From contig NZ_QMIG01000016.1 in the NCBI RefSeq assembly GCF_003287285.1, positions 56,191 through 120,190 of the forward strand: a stretch of 64,000 nucleotides of DNA, in the 5' to 3' direction. The translations under genes were made by a program, and so were the position numbers. This document shows positions 55,867 to 64,000 of this stretch, piece after piece (the first letter of the stretch is position 1; the number at the start of each line of letters is the position of its first letter). The notes under the pieces are model-generated. The model was not told the DNA's origin, did not search any database, and saw nothing but the letters and a program-made list of their open reading frames with translations. The DNA comes from Phytoactinopolyspora halophila. Lineage in GTDB: Bacteria > Actinomycetota > Actinomycetes > Jiangellales > Jiangellaceae.

Positions 55867-58053
55867 GTGACGATGACGATGCCGCCGCCGGTGGCGGTAC
55901 GGCCGAGCCGGATGCACCGGCTGGCCGCGTGGTCGCAGCGGCACCGGTGGCTGGCCCTCATCGTGTGGGTCCTGGTGCTGGTCGGCGTGACCGCCGCAGC
56001 GCAGGCGATCGGCGACGAGTACCACGATGATCACACGCTGCCCGGAACGGAGTCTCAGGAGCTGAACGATCTGCTCGCCGAGCACGTGCCCGCACGCTCC
56101 GGTGACACGGTCCGGATCGTGCTCCACGACGCCGGGGGTGTCGCGGACTCCGCGACGCGGCAGCGCGTGGAGGACATGCTCGGCGATGTCGCCGAACTGC
56201 CGCATGTCGCGGACGTGACCAGCCCGTACGACGATGCGCAGGCGGTCTCCGACGACGGCACCATCGGCTACGCGACGATCACACTGGACGCCTCCGCCAC
56301 CGACGTGCCATCGGAGGCCGTGGAGGAGCTCATCGACACCGCGCAGGAAGCCGATGGAGATGGCCTGCAGGTCGAGCTGGGCGGTGAATCGATCCGTGCC
56401 GTGGAGGAGGCCGAGGGGTTCCCGGCCGAGGCCGCGGGCCTGCTGGCTGCCCTGGTCATTCTCGTGTTCATGTTCGGCTCGTTCCTGAGCGCGAGCCTTC
56501 CCATCATCACCGCGATTTTCGCTGTGGGCAGCACGCTCGGCGTCATCGTCGTGATGTCCAACGTCGCGACCATCGCCAGCTACACGCCCCCGTTGATGAT
56601 GATGGTCGGCCTGGGCGTCGGCATCGACTACGCGTTGCTGATCTTCGCCCGGTACCGATCCGAACTGCTCTCGGGCCACGACCGGCAGCAAGCCGCCCGA
56701 ACCGCGCTGGACACGGCCGGCCGCTCGGTCATCTTCGCCGGCTTCACCGTCGTCGTCGCCCTGCTCGGCCTGTTCGTTCTGGGGCTCGGGGCGTTGCAGG
56801 GTGTCGCCCTGGCCGTGGCATTGACGGTGCTGGTCACGATGGTCGCGTCGTTGACCTTGCTACCGTCGCTGCTCACCGTGTTCGGCGGGCGGATCGAGCG
56901 CCGGATCACCCGGCACGCCGGGCGAACGGGCAGGGAGCACGGCCAGCGGTGGCGCCGGCTCGCCGACGGTGTGGCGCGCCGGCCGTGGGCGCCGCTGACG
57001 ATCTCCGTACTGCTCATCGCGGTTCTGGCGATTCCCGCGTTCGGGATGCGGCTCGGCTTCGCCGACGCTGGCAACGATCCGGAAGACACCACCAGCCGAC
57101 AGGCGTATGACCTGCTGGCCGAAGGCTTCGGGCCGGGCGTCAACGGGCCGCTGATCGTGGTGGCCGACGGGACCGGAGAACCGGCCGGGGAACGGCTGCA
57201 CCAGGCGCTGATGTCGGCTCCCGGAGTCGCGGACGCCACACCGCCACAGCCCCTGGGGGCCGACGAGCTGGCGATGTCCATGGTGTTCCCGGGTAGTGCA
57301 CCGCAGGACGAGGACACCAGCGAGCTGGTCGACACCCTGCGCGACGACACGCTGCCCGGCCTGGCCGACCAGACGGGCGGGCGGTATCTCGTCGGCGGCA
57401 GCACGGCGGCAGCCGACGACTTCTCCGGGGCGGTCAGTGACCGGTTGCCGCTGTTTCTCCTCGTCGTGGTGGGACTCTCGTCGATCCTCCTCATGGCGGT
57501 GTTCCGCTCCGTGCTCATCCCGGTCAAGGCGGCGATCCTCAACCTGCTGAGCATCGGTGCCTCGCTCGGCGTCGTGACACTCGTCTTCGGCGAGGGCATG
57601 TTCGGCGTGCCCGCGGGTCCGGTCGAGGCCTTCATCCCCGTGATGATCTTCGCGATCGTCTTCGGGTTGTCGATGGATTACGAGGTCTTTCTCGTCTCCC
57701 GGATGCACGAGGAATGGCACCGCAGCGGCGACGCCATCCGCGCGATGCGGGAAGGGCTGGCCGCCACCGGCGGCGTCATCACGGCCGCTGCCGCCATCAT
57801 GATCGTGGTGTTCGGCGCGTTCATGTTGAGCCCCGACCGGATGCTGCAGCAGTTCGGTCTCGGCCTGGCCGTCGCCGTGTTCCTGGACGCCGTCGTCGTG
57901 CGCTGTCTCGTCGTCCCCGCGACGATGCGGCTGTTCGGCGCCAAGGCGTGGTGGCTGCCGCGCTGGATGGATCGCGTCTTGCCGGTCGTGCCGCTGGAGC
58001 GTGCCGACTCCCGGGAATCGCCGGAGCCGGCAGCCGCGTCCGGAACGGAGTAA
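55867..58053 (+). CDS. MMPL-family RND transporter
   Basis: A GTG start behind AGGAGG (spacing about 11) gives 728 residues; ATGs 6 and 12 bases later are alternatives. The RND pattern of two six-helix halves is clear. The N-terminal half has helix 1 (HRWLALIVWVLVLVGVTAA), extracytoplasmic loop DDVDG-like charged segments, and VGLGVGIDYALLIFARYRSEL (the conserved Asp-Tyr motif). The second half shows FGLSMDYEVFLVSRMHEEW. MMPL proteins export lipids or drugs using the proton gradient. The gene probably responds to the upstream two-component system. Confidence 0.9.
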   Translation: MTMTMPPPVAVRPSRMHRLAAWSQRHRWLALIVWVLVLVGVTAAAQAIGDEYHDDHTLPGTESQELNDLLAEHVPARSGDTVRIVLHDAGGVADSATRQRVEDMLGDVAELPHVADVTSPYDDAQAVSDDGTIGYATITLDASATDVPSEAVEELIDTAQEADGDGLQVELGGESIRAVEEAEGFPAEAAGLLAALVILVFMFGSFLSASLPIITAIFAVGSTLGVIVVMSNVATIASYTPPLMMMVGLGVGIDYALLIFARYRSELLSGHDRQQAARTALDTAGRSVIFAGFTVVVALLGLFVLGLGALQGVALAVALTVLVTMVASLTLLPSLLTVFGGRIERRITRHAGRTGREHGQRWRRLADGVARRPWAPLTISVLLIAVLAIPAFGMRLGFADAGNDPEDTTSRQAYDLLAEGFGPGVNGPLIVVADGTGEPAGERLHQALMSAPGVADATPPQPLGADELAMSMVFPGSAPQDEDTSELVDTLRDDTLPGLADQTGGRYLVGGSTAAADDFSGAVSDRLPLFLLVVVGLSSILLMAVFRSVLIPVKAAILNLLSIGASLGVVTLVFGEGMFGVPAGPVEAFIPVMIFAIVFGLSMDYEVFLVSRMHEEWHRSGDAIRAMREGLAATGGVITAAAAIMIVVFGAFMLSPDRMLQQFGLGLAVAVFLDAVVVRCLVVPATMRLFGAKAWWLPRWMDRVLPVVPLERADSRESPEPAAASGTE

Positions 58054-58058
58054 ACGCG

Positions 58059-58304
58059 ATGAGCTGGGAGCAGCAGGAAACGGGTTCCGGGGACGGCTGG
58101 CGGTCCCCGGGAGGACGAGCGAACGTCCGGTTGGCGATCTTGATCGTTGCGGGAATCGTTGTCGCCAACATCGTCGCCACACCGCTCTTCGACCGGGATA
58201 CGGGTCTCGGGATGGACGAGCTGTTCGTCGTCGCTGCCGGCGCAGGGGTAGCCGTGCTCGTGGAATTCGGGCTGATCCGGCGGCGCCGGCGCGGACCCCG
58301 CTAG
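58059..58304 (+). CDS. Small two-helix membrane protein
   Basis: This 81-residue protein starts 5 bases behind the MMPL stop. It has a Gly/Ser-rich start (MSWEQQETGSGDGWRSPG) and two hydrophobic segments (LAILIVAGIVVANIVATPLF and LFVVAAGAGVAVLVEFGLI) with an acidic turn, ending in RRRRRGPR. It could be a helper or regulator of the MMPL transporter, but that is inference; no family was recognised. A terminator hairpin follows 12 bases later. Confidence 0.6.
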   Translation: MSWEQQETGSGDGWRSPGGRANVRLAILIVAGIVVANIVATPLFDRDTGLGMDELFVVAAGAGVAVLVEFGLIRRRRRGPR

Positions 58305-58316
58305 GCACCCGATGAC

Positions 58317-58349
58317 GCACCGCGCCGGAGGACACGTCCGGCGCGGTGC
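58317..58349 (+). terminator. Terminator hairpin
   Basis: GCACCGCGCCGGA (58317-58329) and TCCGGCGCGGTGC (58337-58349) form a perfect 13-bp stem with a 7-base loop. It ends the MMPL operon and separates it from the CydB-like gene. Confidence 0.75.
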
Positions 58350-58374
58350 TGACGTTCGTGGGGAGGTGAGGTCC

Positions 58375-59181
58375 GTGGAAACACTGGCCGTCGTCATTCT
58401 GGCGTTCTACGCGATCGGCTACTTCGTCCTGGGTGGAGCGGACATCGGAACCGGCATGATCCTGCCGGTGCTCGCGCGCGCTCGCGGGGAGCGGCGGCTG
58501 GTCGTGGCCGCCATCGTGCCGTTCTTCCTCACCAGCGAAGTGTGGCTGATCGCCACCGCCGGCGTCATCATCGGCCTGTTCCCCGCGCTGGAGGGCGAGC
58601 TCTTCAGTGGCTGGTTTCCATTGATCGTCGCTTTGGTGAGCGGATGGGTCGCCCGCGATGCCGGAGTGTGGCTCCGGGGGCGCGTCGACGGCGACGGCCG
58701 CGGTGCTCGCGGGTGGCTGTCCGGGTGTGACGTGGCTGTCACGGCCGGAAGCTGGCTCGTCGCCGGCAGCTGGGCATGGATCTTCGCGAGCGCGATCGCG
58801 GGCGTCACGGACCGCGTGGTAACGGATCCGGTGGTGCTGGTCGCGATCGCCGCCGTGTTGACACTGTTCGCCCTGCACGGGCTCGCCTTCGCCGCCTTGC
58901 GTCTCGACGGCGAGCTGCGGCGGCGCGCGATCGGGTGGTTCGGCATGGCCGGGGAGGCGCGGACGTTCGCGCTCACATCAGGCGTGATGGCGGGCCTGGT
59001 AGTCGCCACCGGCACGCAGATGCCGGTGCGCGGGGCCGTCGCGGCGGTATCGACACTGGAATGGCTCGTGCCGGCGATCCTCGCGCTCACCCTCCCGATC
59101 GTGACGGGACAGATATGGGCGTGGCGGCTGTTCGGGCACCGGATCAGGGCCGGGGCCAGGGCAGCTCAGCCGCCACGGTGA
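58375..59181 (+). CDS. Cytochrome bd oxidase subunit II-like (CydB) protein, no partner
   Basis: A GTG start at 58375 behind GGGAGGTGAGG gives 268 residues; an ATG at 58312 lies before the terminator hairpin and is excluded. About seven hydrophobic segments fill the protein. The N-terminus VVILAFYAIGYFVLGGADIGTGMILP matches the CydB start, where GADFG-type sequence occurs. No cydA gene is adjacent and the length is shorter than CydB (about 330-380), so it may be a divergent or truncated member with another use. Its last 38 bases overlap the convergent kinase gene. Confidence 0.7.
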   Translation: METLAVVILAFYAIGYFVLGGADIGTGMILPVLARARGERRLVVAAIVPFFLTSEVWLIATAGVIIGLFPALEGELFSGWFPLIVALVSGWVARDAGVWLRGRVDGDGRGARGWLSGCDVAVTAGSWLVAGSWAWIFASAIAGVTDRVVTDPVVLVAIAAVLTLFALHGLAFAALRLDGELRRRAIGWFGMAGEARTFALTSGVMAGLVVATGTQMPVRGAVAAVSTLEWLVPAILALTLPIVTGQIWAWRLFGHRIRAGARAAQPPR

Positions 59182-60484
59182 AGCCGTGCTCAGGCGTAGG
59201 GCCGTATGTGAGCGTGCCGCCGGAGAGCGTGACCCGTTCGTTCAGGCCGATGAGGCCCGCACCGCTGCCCGGAATCGGCCGCGATGGCTCGTCCGGCGAT
59301 GCCGCCCCGCGATCGTCGTCGCGTACCGGGGGCGGAGCCGCGGGCGGACCGTTGTGCACCCGCACCACCAGCCGGTTCCCGGGCGCGCCCCACAGGCTCA
59401 CCGTCGCCCGGGCCCCAGGCGCGTACTTCCGGGCGTTGGTGAGCCCTTCCTGGACGAGGCGATACACGCAGCGGGCGATCGGAGCCGGGATGTCCGCGTG
59501 ACTCTCGCGCTGGTCATCGAGCGTGACCTCCATGCCGACCTCCCGGGACTCGTCGATCAGGGAGGAAAGCTCGTTGACGGTGTGTGTCGACGATTCCGGT
59601 TCCGCCGCGGTGGGCGCGTACGGCGCATCGGGAGGTGGCTCCGCGGGTGTGGTGGGGGATCGGAGCACTCCGATGACCTCACGGAGATCCTGTAGCGCCA
59701 GGTGCGCGTTCTCCCGGATCACGTCGGACGCCTGTGCGATCTCGGCGGTCGGCCGCTCAGGACGGTGCGTCAGGGCATTGGCGTGCACGCTCAGCAGGGA
59801 GAGCCGGTGCGCCAGCACGTCGTGCATCTCGCGGGCGATCCGCTCGCGTTCCCGGTGCTTGGCCTGCTCGACTCTCAGGTGTGCTTCGGACTCGGCCTGG
59901 CGAGCACGTTCCCTGAACGTGAGGACGAGCTGGCGGCGGGCGCGGACGAACATTCCCCAGAGCATCACGGCGACGATGACGAGGGTGTTCAGGGCCACGC
60001 CGACCATCCACGGCAGCTCGGGCTCCGGATTGATCCGGAAGTAGAGGACCCCGACCAGGATGTTTCCCGCGGCGACGGCAGCCGTCGTCGGGAAGGGGCG
60101 GTGCACGGCCACGGTCAGCATGAGGACGAGGACCGCACCGCCGCTGGCGGTGGAGACGATGGACACGAGGACGACGGCGACGGCGATCTGCGTGGGCCAG
60201 CGGCGCCTGGCCCACAGCGCCAGGCAGCTCAACGCTCCGATCACGAGATCGACGATCCGTATGGATGTGAGCCCGTCTTGATCGACGGCGTCGGCGAAGG
60301 CGATCCCGCCGATACCCACGGCGATGACGAAGGCGAAGACGTCGACGATCCAGTCGCGCGCCGAGCGGGGTATCCGATGGTTCCCGTCTCGCCGCCCGGC
60401 CGTGGTCGCGTCAGCCCGCAACGATGCCGGCAGGAGTGCCGGCAGCTCCGGGCCCGATCGGCCGCGTCTCGTGGGTGTGGTCAC
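59144..60484 (-). CDS. NarL-type sensor histidine kinase without adjacent regulator
   Basis: This 446-residue protein has an N-terminal cytoplasmic tail and four to five membrane helices (AFVIAVGIGGIAFADAV, IAVAVVLVSIVSTASGGAVL, LNTLVIVAVMLWGMF). The HisKA_3 His lies in RIAREMHDVLAHRLSLLSVHA. The ATPase domain shows VQEGLTNARKYAPGARATV and GAGLIGLNERVTLSGG. No LuxR-type regulator follows on the same strand; instead the CydB-like gene faces it and overlaps its 3' end. Its partner must lie elsewhere. Confidence 0.88.
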   Translation of the reverse strand: MTTPTRRGRSGPELPALLPASLRADATTAGRRDGNHRIPRSARDWIVDVFAFVIAVGIGGIAFADAVDQDGLTSIRIVDLVIGALSCLALWARRRWPTQIAVAVVLVSIVSTASGGAVLVLMLTVAVHRPFPTTAAVAAGNILVGVLYFRINPEPELPWMVGVALNTLVIVAVMLWGMFVRARRQLVLTFRERARQAESEAHLRVEQAKHRERERIAREMHDVLAHRLSLLSVHANALTHRPERPTAEIAQASDVIRENAHLALQDLREVIGVLRSPTTPAEPPPDAPYAPTAAEPESSTHTVNELSSLIDESREVGMEVTLDDQRESHADIPAPIARCVYRLVQEGLTNARKYAPGARATVSLWGAPGNRLVVRVHNGPPAAPPPVRDDDRGAASPDEPSRPIPGSGAGLIGLNERVTLSGGTLTYGPTPEHGFTVAAELPWPRP

Positions 60485-60667
60485 GGGTCGAGGCTATCGA
60501 TACGCCGCCTTCGACACCCGTCCGTGGCGTGCTCCGTGGCACATCGTCCCCGTCGGCGGCGAACGTCTCGGCAGGTGACGACGTTTCTTCGAGGGACCCC
60601 ATTGCCTGGTTGCGGCGGCGGGTGCATGATCGATCCACACGCCACCGTGATGGAGCGAGGTGGATCG

Positions 60668-62182
60668 ATGAGCACGCAGGAGCAGCGCACGGGAAAACAC
60701 GAAGTCTTCTCGAGCCGGTTGACGTTCATCGCCGTCGCCGTCGGTATGGCGGTCGGTACCGGAAACATCTGGCGGTTCCCGCGCGAGGTCGGGGCGTGGG
60801 GTGGGGGCGCCTTCCTGGTGGCCCTGCTCATCGCGTTCCTGGTCTGGGCGATACCGATCCTGATGGCCGAACAGTACCTGGGATCGCGCTCCCGGCTGGG
60901 AACCGTCGGGGCGTTCCGGGACTTCATGGGCCGCAAGTTCGCCTGGATGGGCGGCTTCATGGGGTTCGTGACCATCGGCATCATGTTCTACTATTCCGTC
61001 GTCTGCGGCTGGGCGATCCGCTACTTCGTGTACGCCGTCACCGGCACGTTCGAGAGTGGCGCCGACACCGAAGGGCTGTGGAACGGGTTCACCGGCACGC
61101 CCTGGCAGACGATCCTCTTCCACGCCATAGCGATCGTTCTCGTGGGAATCATCATCTTCCGCGGTCTCAAGCGCGGCTTCGAGGCGATCCTGAAGTTCGC
61201 GATACCGATCTTGTTCGTGCTCCTCGTCGCGCTCGCCATCCGGGCGATGACGCTCCCCGGTGCCTCCGACGGGTTGCGGTTCCTGTTCGTTCCCGAGTGG
61301 GACTTGCTCGGCGATCCGGAACTGTGGCTGCGGGCGTTCAGCCAGATGGCGTTCTCCACCGGGGCCGGGTGGGGCTTGTACCTGACGTACTCGGTGTACA
61401 TGCGCAAGCGTGAGGACTTCGCGCTCAACTCGACAACCCTGGTGGCTGGTGACTTCCTGGCCGCCACGCTGGCCGGGACCGTCGTCATGGGTACCATATT
61501 CGCCCTGCGCACGCAGGAGTTCGCGCTGGAAGCGGTGGAGTCCGGCAACGAAGGGCTCGCGTTCATCTACTTCGCCGAGCTGTTCGGTGAGATGCCCGGT
61601 GGTACCTGGGTGTTCGCCCCCATCTTCTTCCTCGCCCTGGCGATGGCGGCGCTGTCCAGCCTGATCGCGATGATGGAGCTGGCCACGCGCAACGTCGAGG
61701 ACATGGGTTTGCCACGCCGGCGTGCGGTGCCGTGGATCGTGCTGGTGGCGTTCATCGCCGGCATCCCCTCGGCGATCAGCCTGGAGTTCCTCGGCAACCA
61801 GGACTTCGTGTGGGGCGTCGGCCTGCTCATCGGTGGCCTGTTCGCGGCCGTGGCGATGATGAAGTTCGGCGTGTCCCGGGCACGCGAGGAACTCGACGCC
61901 GACAGCGACTTCCGGGTCACGTGGTGGTGGAGCGGGCTCATCCGGATCTTCCCGCTACTGTTCGTCATCCTGATGGGCTGGTGGATCCAGCAGAGCATCA
62001 CGGTGTTCGCGCCGGACGACTGGTGGAACCCGCTCGCAGAGCTGAGTGTGGCCACGATGATCGGGCAATGGCTCCTGCTGGCCATCGTCATGCTGCTGCT
62101 CAACAACTGGCTCGGCAGGAAGGTTGCCCACGGTCCCATGACCACGCCCACGGGCTCGGGCTCGGTGCAGCCCGAGAAATGA
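60668..62182 (+). CDS. Sodium-dependent NSS-family amino acid transporter (MetP-like)
   Basis: ATG 60668 gives 504 residues; an ATG at 60650 is an alternative. The NSS signature at helix 1 is visible (IAVAVGMAVGTGNIWRFPREVGAWGGGAF), with unwound-region Gly residues. It has about eleven to twelve helices, including VLVGIIIFRGLKRGFEAILKF and IFFLALAMAALSSLIAMMEL. Related MetP proteins import methionine and alanine with Na+. The next gene is a MetS-like small partner, so this is a MetPS-type system. Substrate is inferred, not shown. Confidence 0.92.
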   Translation: MSTQEQRTGKHEVFSSRLTFIAVAVGMAVGTGNIWRFPREVGAWGGGAFLVALLIAFLVWAIPILMAEQYLGSRSRLGTVGAFRDFMGRKFAWMGGFMGFVTIGIMFYYSVVCGWAIRYFVYAVTGTFESGADTEGLWNGFTGTPWQTILFHAIAIVLVGIIIFRGLKRGFEAILKFAIPILFVLLVALAIRAMTLPGASDGLRFLFVPEWDLLGDPELWLRAFSQMAFSTGAGWGLYLTYSVYMRKREDFALNSTTLVAGDFLAATLAGTVVMGTIFALRTQEFALEAVESGNEGLAFIYFAELFGEMPGGTWVFAPIFFLALAMAALSSLIAMMELATRNVEDMGLPRRRAVPWIVLVAFIAGIPSAISLEFLGNQDFVWGVGLLIGGLFAAVAMMKFGVSRAREELDADSDFRVTWWWSGLIRIFPLLFVILMGWWIQQSITVFAPDDWWNPLAELSVATMIGQWLLLAIVMLLLNNWLGRKVAHGPMTTPTGSGSVQPEK

Positions 62183-62195
62183 GAGGAGCTGCGAC

Positions 62196-62336
62196 ATGGA
62201 TGTCGTGATCTGGACAATCGTCTTCCTGGGTGGTTCCGCGCTGGCTGTCGTCCTGTTGTTGCTCTGGGCCGTCAAGAAGGACCGCGAGAAGCTGGTGCGG
62301 GCCGAGAACGGTGACACGGGTGACCCGGGCGACTAG
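62196..62336 (+). CDS. MetS-like small subunit of the NSS transporter
   Basis: This 46-residue protein consists of one hydrophobic helix (WTIVFLGGSALAVVLLLLWAV), a basic segment (KKDREKLVRAE) and an acidic Gly/Asp tail ending in TAG. The ribosome site GAGAGGAG overlaps the transporter stop. Position, size and topology match MetS, the small partner needed by MetP in Corynebacterium glutamicum. The gene is small enough to be missed by automated annotation. Confidence 0.8.
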   Translation: MDVVIWTIVFLGGSALAVVLLLLWAVKKDREKLVRAENGDTGDPGD

Positions 62337-62363
62337 CGCCACCCGGGGTCTAGGCTGGGGAGA

Positions 62364-63695
62364 ATGAACGCGCCTGTGACGCCTGACGCCCAGACCACGC
62401 CCGAAGCCGAGGTCGTCGACCTGTGCCGGGATCTGATCCGGATCGATACGTCGAACTACGGCGACAGCAGCGGTCCCGGGGAGCGCAAGGCCGCCGAGTA
62501 CGTGGCCGAGAAGCTGGCCGATGTGGGCCTGCAGACCACGATCTTCGATTCCGAGCCGGGGCGGACCAGCGTGGTCACCCGCATCGAGGGCGCGAATCCC
62601 GAGCGGACGGACGCGCTGCTGATCCACGGGCATCTCGATGTGGTGCCGGCGGATGCCGCGGACTGGACCCACGACCCCTTTTCCGGGGAGATCATCGATG
62701 AGTGCGTGTGGGGCCGCGGTGCCGTGGACATGAAGGACATGGACGCCATGGTCCTGTCCGTGATCCGCGACCGGCTGCGTACCGGGCGGCTCCCCGAGCG
62801 GCCGCTGGTGTTGGCGTTCCTCGCCGACGAGGAAGCCGGGGGAGTGCTGGGGGCGCACTGGGGCGTCAGGCACCACACCCATCTCTTCGACGGCGTCACC
62901 GAGGCGATCGGCGAGGTGGGAGGGTTCAGCCTCACGGTCCGCGACGACCTGCGCCTGTATCTCATCGAGACGGCGCAGAAGGGTATCGCCTGGATGCGGC
63001 TGACTGTCGAAGGAAACGCGGGACACGGATCGATGGTCACGCACGACAACGCGGTGACCGAACTCGCCGAAGCGGTGGCCCGGCTTGGCCGGCACGAGTG
63101 GCCGGTGCGGATCACCCCGACCGTGCGGGCATTCCTCGATGCCGCGAGTGAGGCGTTCGGGGTGGAGCTGGATCCCCATGATCCGGAGCAGTTGCTGCGG
63201 GTGTTCGGCAACATCGGGCGGATCGTCGGTGCGACGACGCGCAACACGACCAACCCGACGATGCTCAAGTCCGGGTACAAGCACAACGTCATTCCGGGGC
63301 GGGCCGAGGCATACGTCGACGGCCGTTTCCTGCCGGGACACGAAGCCGAGTTCGAGGCGACGTTGGACGAGGTGCTGGGCCCCCGGGTGAAGCGCGATTA
63401 CGTGGTCCACGACATCGCGGTGGAGACGGAGTTCGACGGCTCATTGGTCGACGCGATGACGACGGCGCTGGTAGCAGAGGACCCGGCGGCGCGAACGGTG
63501 CCGTACACGCTGTCGGGCGGTACCGATGCGAAGGCCTTCAGCACCTTGGGCGTGCGGTGCTTCGGGTTCTCGCCGCTGAAGCTGCCACCCGAGCTCGACT
63601 TCGCGGGCATGTTCCACGGCGTGGATGAACGGGTACCGACCGAGAGCCTGGAGTTCGGTGCACGCGTGCTGGATCGATTCCTCGACATCGCCTAG
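62364..63695 (+). CDS. M20-family metallopeptidase
   Basis: This 443-residue enzyme starts at ATG 62364 behind GGGGAG. The dinuclear zinc site is seen in LLIHGHLDVVPADAADW (His-Asp), FAWGRG-like WGRGAVDMKDMDAMV (bridging Asp) and LAFLADEEAGGVLGA (catalytic Glu and metal Glu). A lid-domain insert follows (GHGSMVTHDNAVTELAEAV), and a late His-containing loop FAGMFHGVDERVP completes the site. The family removes acyl groups or cleaves dipeptides. It is directly downstream of the amino acid transporter, so it may release or process imported substrates in the cytoplasm. Confidence 0.9.
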   Translation: MNAPVTPDAQTTPEAEVVDLCRDLIRIDTSNYGDSSGPGERKAAEYVAEKLADVGLQTTIFDSEPGRTSVVTRIEGANPERTDALLIHGHLDVVPADAADWTHDPFSGEIIDECVWGRGAVDMKDMDAMVLSVIRDRLRTGRLPERPLVLAFLADEEAGGVLGAHWGVRHHTHLFDGVTEAIGEVGGFSLTVRDDLRLYLIETAQKGIAWMRLTVEGNAGHGSMVTHDNAVTELAEAVARLGRHEWPVRITPTVRAFLDAASEAFGVELDPHDPEQLLRVFGNIGRIVGATTRNTTNPTMLKSGYKHNVIPGRAEAYVDGRFLPGHEAEFEATLDEVLGPRVKRDYVVHDIAVETEFDGSLVDAMTTALVAEDPAARTVPYTLSGGTDAKAFSTLGVRCFGFSPLKLPPELDFAGMFHGVDERVPTESLEFGARVLDRFLDIA

Positions 63696-63734
63696 CTTCG
63701 TGACACGGCGCACGACGCGTGCGCGCGTAGTTTC

Positions 63735-63763
63735 ATGACAGCCTTGCTCACCTCCGGTACTGT
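63735..63763 (+). promoter_or_regulatory. Candidate promoter of the last gene
   Basis: ATGACA (63735-63740) and TACTGT (63758-63763) are 17 bases apart and lie 48 bases before the ATG at 63811. The leader between is AT-richer than the surroundings. Confidence 0.45.
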
Positions 63764-63810
63764 GTGTTCGGCACATCTTTGTGTGTACAACTTTGATCAT
63801 TTGGAGTATG

Positions 63811-64000
63811 GATGAGAGCCAAGGTAATGAAGCGCCGTGCCTTGACCAGCCTTGCTGGTTTGGGATCGGTCGCACTGCTCGGAGCCACGGTTGCCGCCCC
63901 GGCATCCGCCCAGAACCCGCTGCCTGAGGTGATGCAAGACGTCACGCTTGAGGTGACGGCTGATGCGTCGGTCGAGGGTGAGCCTGGTGATGTGGTTGAG
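63811..64000 (+). CDS. Secreted protein, N-terminal part (cut by window end)
   Basis: ATG 63811, with GGAG at 63802-63805, opens a frame that is still open at the window edge (63 codons visible). A signal peptide is clear: MRAKVMKRRALTSL, then LGSVALLGATVAAPASAQ with cleavage after ASA. The mature start NPLPEVMQDVTLEVTADASVEGEP is beta-rich. The product cannot be named from this fragment. It has its own promoter and is not part of the peptidase gene. Confidence 0.75.

Noticed and set aside
56860..58878. Long minus-strand open frame across the MMPL gene, the small protein and the CydB-like gene
   Set aside because: It crosses three plus-strand genes and a terminator hairpin and has no recognisable motif.
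58375..59181. A complete cytochrome bd oxidase locus
   Set aside because: No cydA, cydC or cydD on either side; only the CydB-like protein is present.

Overview
The window reads as chromosomal DNA of a high-GC Gram-positive actinobacterium. The evidence is the strongly G/C-biased third codon position, many GTG starts and ATGA stop-start overlaps, and actinobacterial markers: SepH, an HrdB/SigA-type sigma factor with a long acidic N-terminal part, an InhA-type FabI, the SAV_6107 HEPN family, DUF3159, DUF3817, DUF5998, a proteasome-assembly-chaperone-like PAC2 protein and a ferrochelatase ending in clustered cysteines. The mix resembles non-mycobacterial actinomycetes (Streptomyces or Jiangella-like lineages), because a complete parE/parC pair sits near the principal sigma factor, as in Streptomyces. 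The genus cannot be fixed from this sequence alone. I see no rRNA, tRNA, CRISPR array, prophage or insertion sequence.

Left part (1-20.1 kb): lipid and one-carbon genes (fabG end, fabI, polyprenyl diphosphate synthase, metF, a phytoene-desaturase-like oxidoreductase), then a HEPN gene under a perfect LexA-type SOS box. After that come a PAC2 protein, DUF3817, SURF1, an ATP-dependent DNA ligase, an mprA-mprB-htrA stress module, dinB, a universal stress protein, a HhH-GPD glycosylase, a PAS/GAF/PP2C phosphatase and the principal sigma factor. DNA repair and stress functions are dense here.

Middle (20.1-43.5 kb): rhomboid protease, DUF7455, parE, a hydrolase, carbonic anhydrase, parC, a two-component system divergent from a LolA/RseB-like protein, a secreted repeat-rich protein and a GNAT/acyl-CoA-synthetase fusion. 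DUF5998, a nucleotide pyrophosphatase/phosphodiesterase-like protein, an ECF sigma factor with a small coupled partner, sepH, a lipoprotein, ferrochelatase, an inositol-phosphatase-like enzyme and DUF3159 follow. This is mostly conserved core genome.

Right part (43.6-64 kb) is more accessory. It holds a carbohydrate ABC importer plus a polyol-type dehydrogenase divergent from a SorC-family regulator, with a candidate tandem operator between them. A secreted GH95 alpha-L-fucosidase with a C-terminal NEW3-like domain follows. Next are an XRE/NB-ARC-type regulator, a NarL-type two-component pair with an MMPL transporter, an orphan CydB-like membrane protein convergent with an orphan histidine kinase, and an NSS sodium symporter with its 46-residue MetS-like partner and an M20 peptidase. 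The last gene, a secreted protein, runs off the window.

Two long perfect inverted repeats (43-bp arms at 14078-14171 and 41-bp arms at 42718-42801) sit at gene ends, and both contain TGATCATG. They and the SOS-box HEPN gene are the most unusual sequence-level signals.
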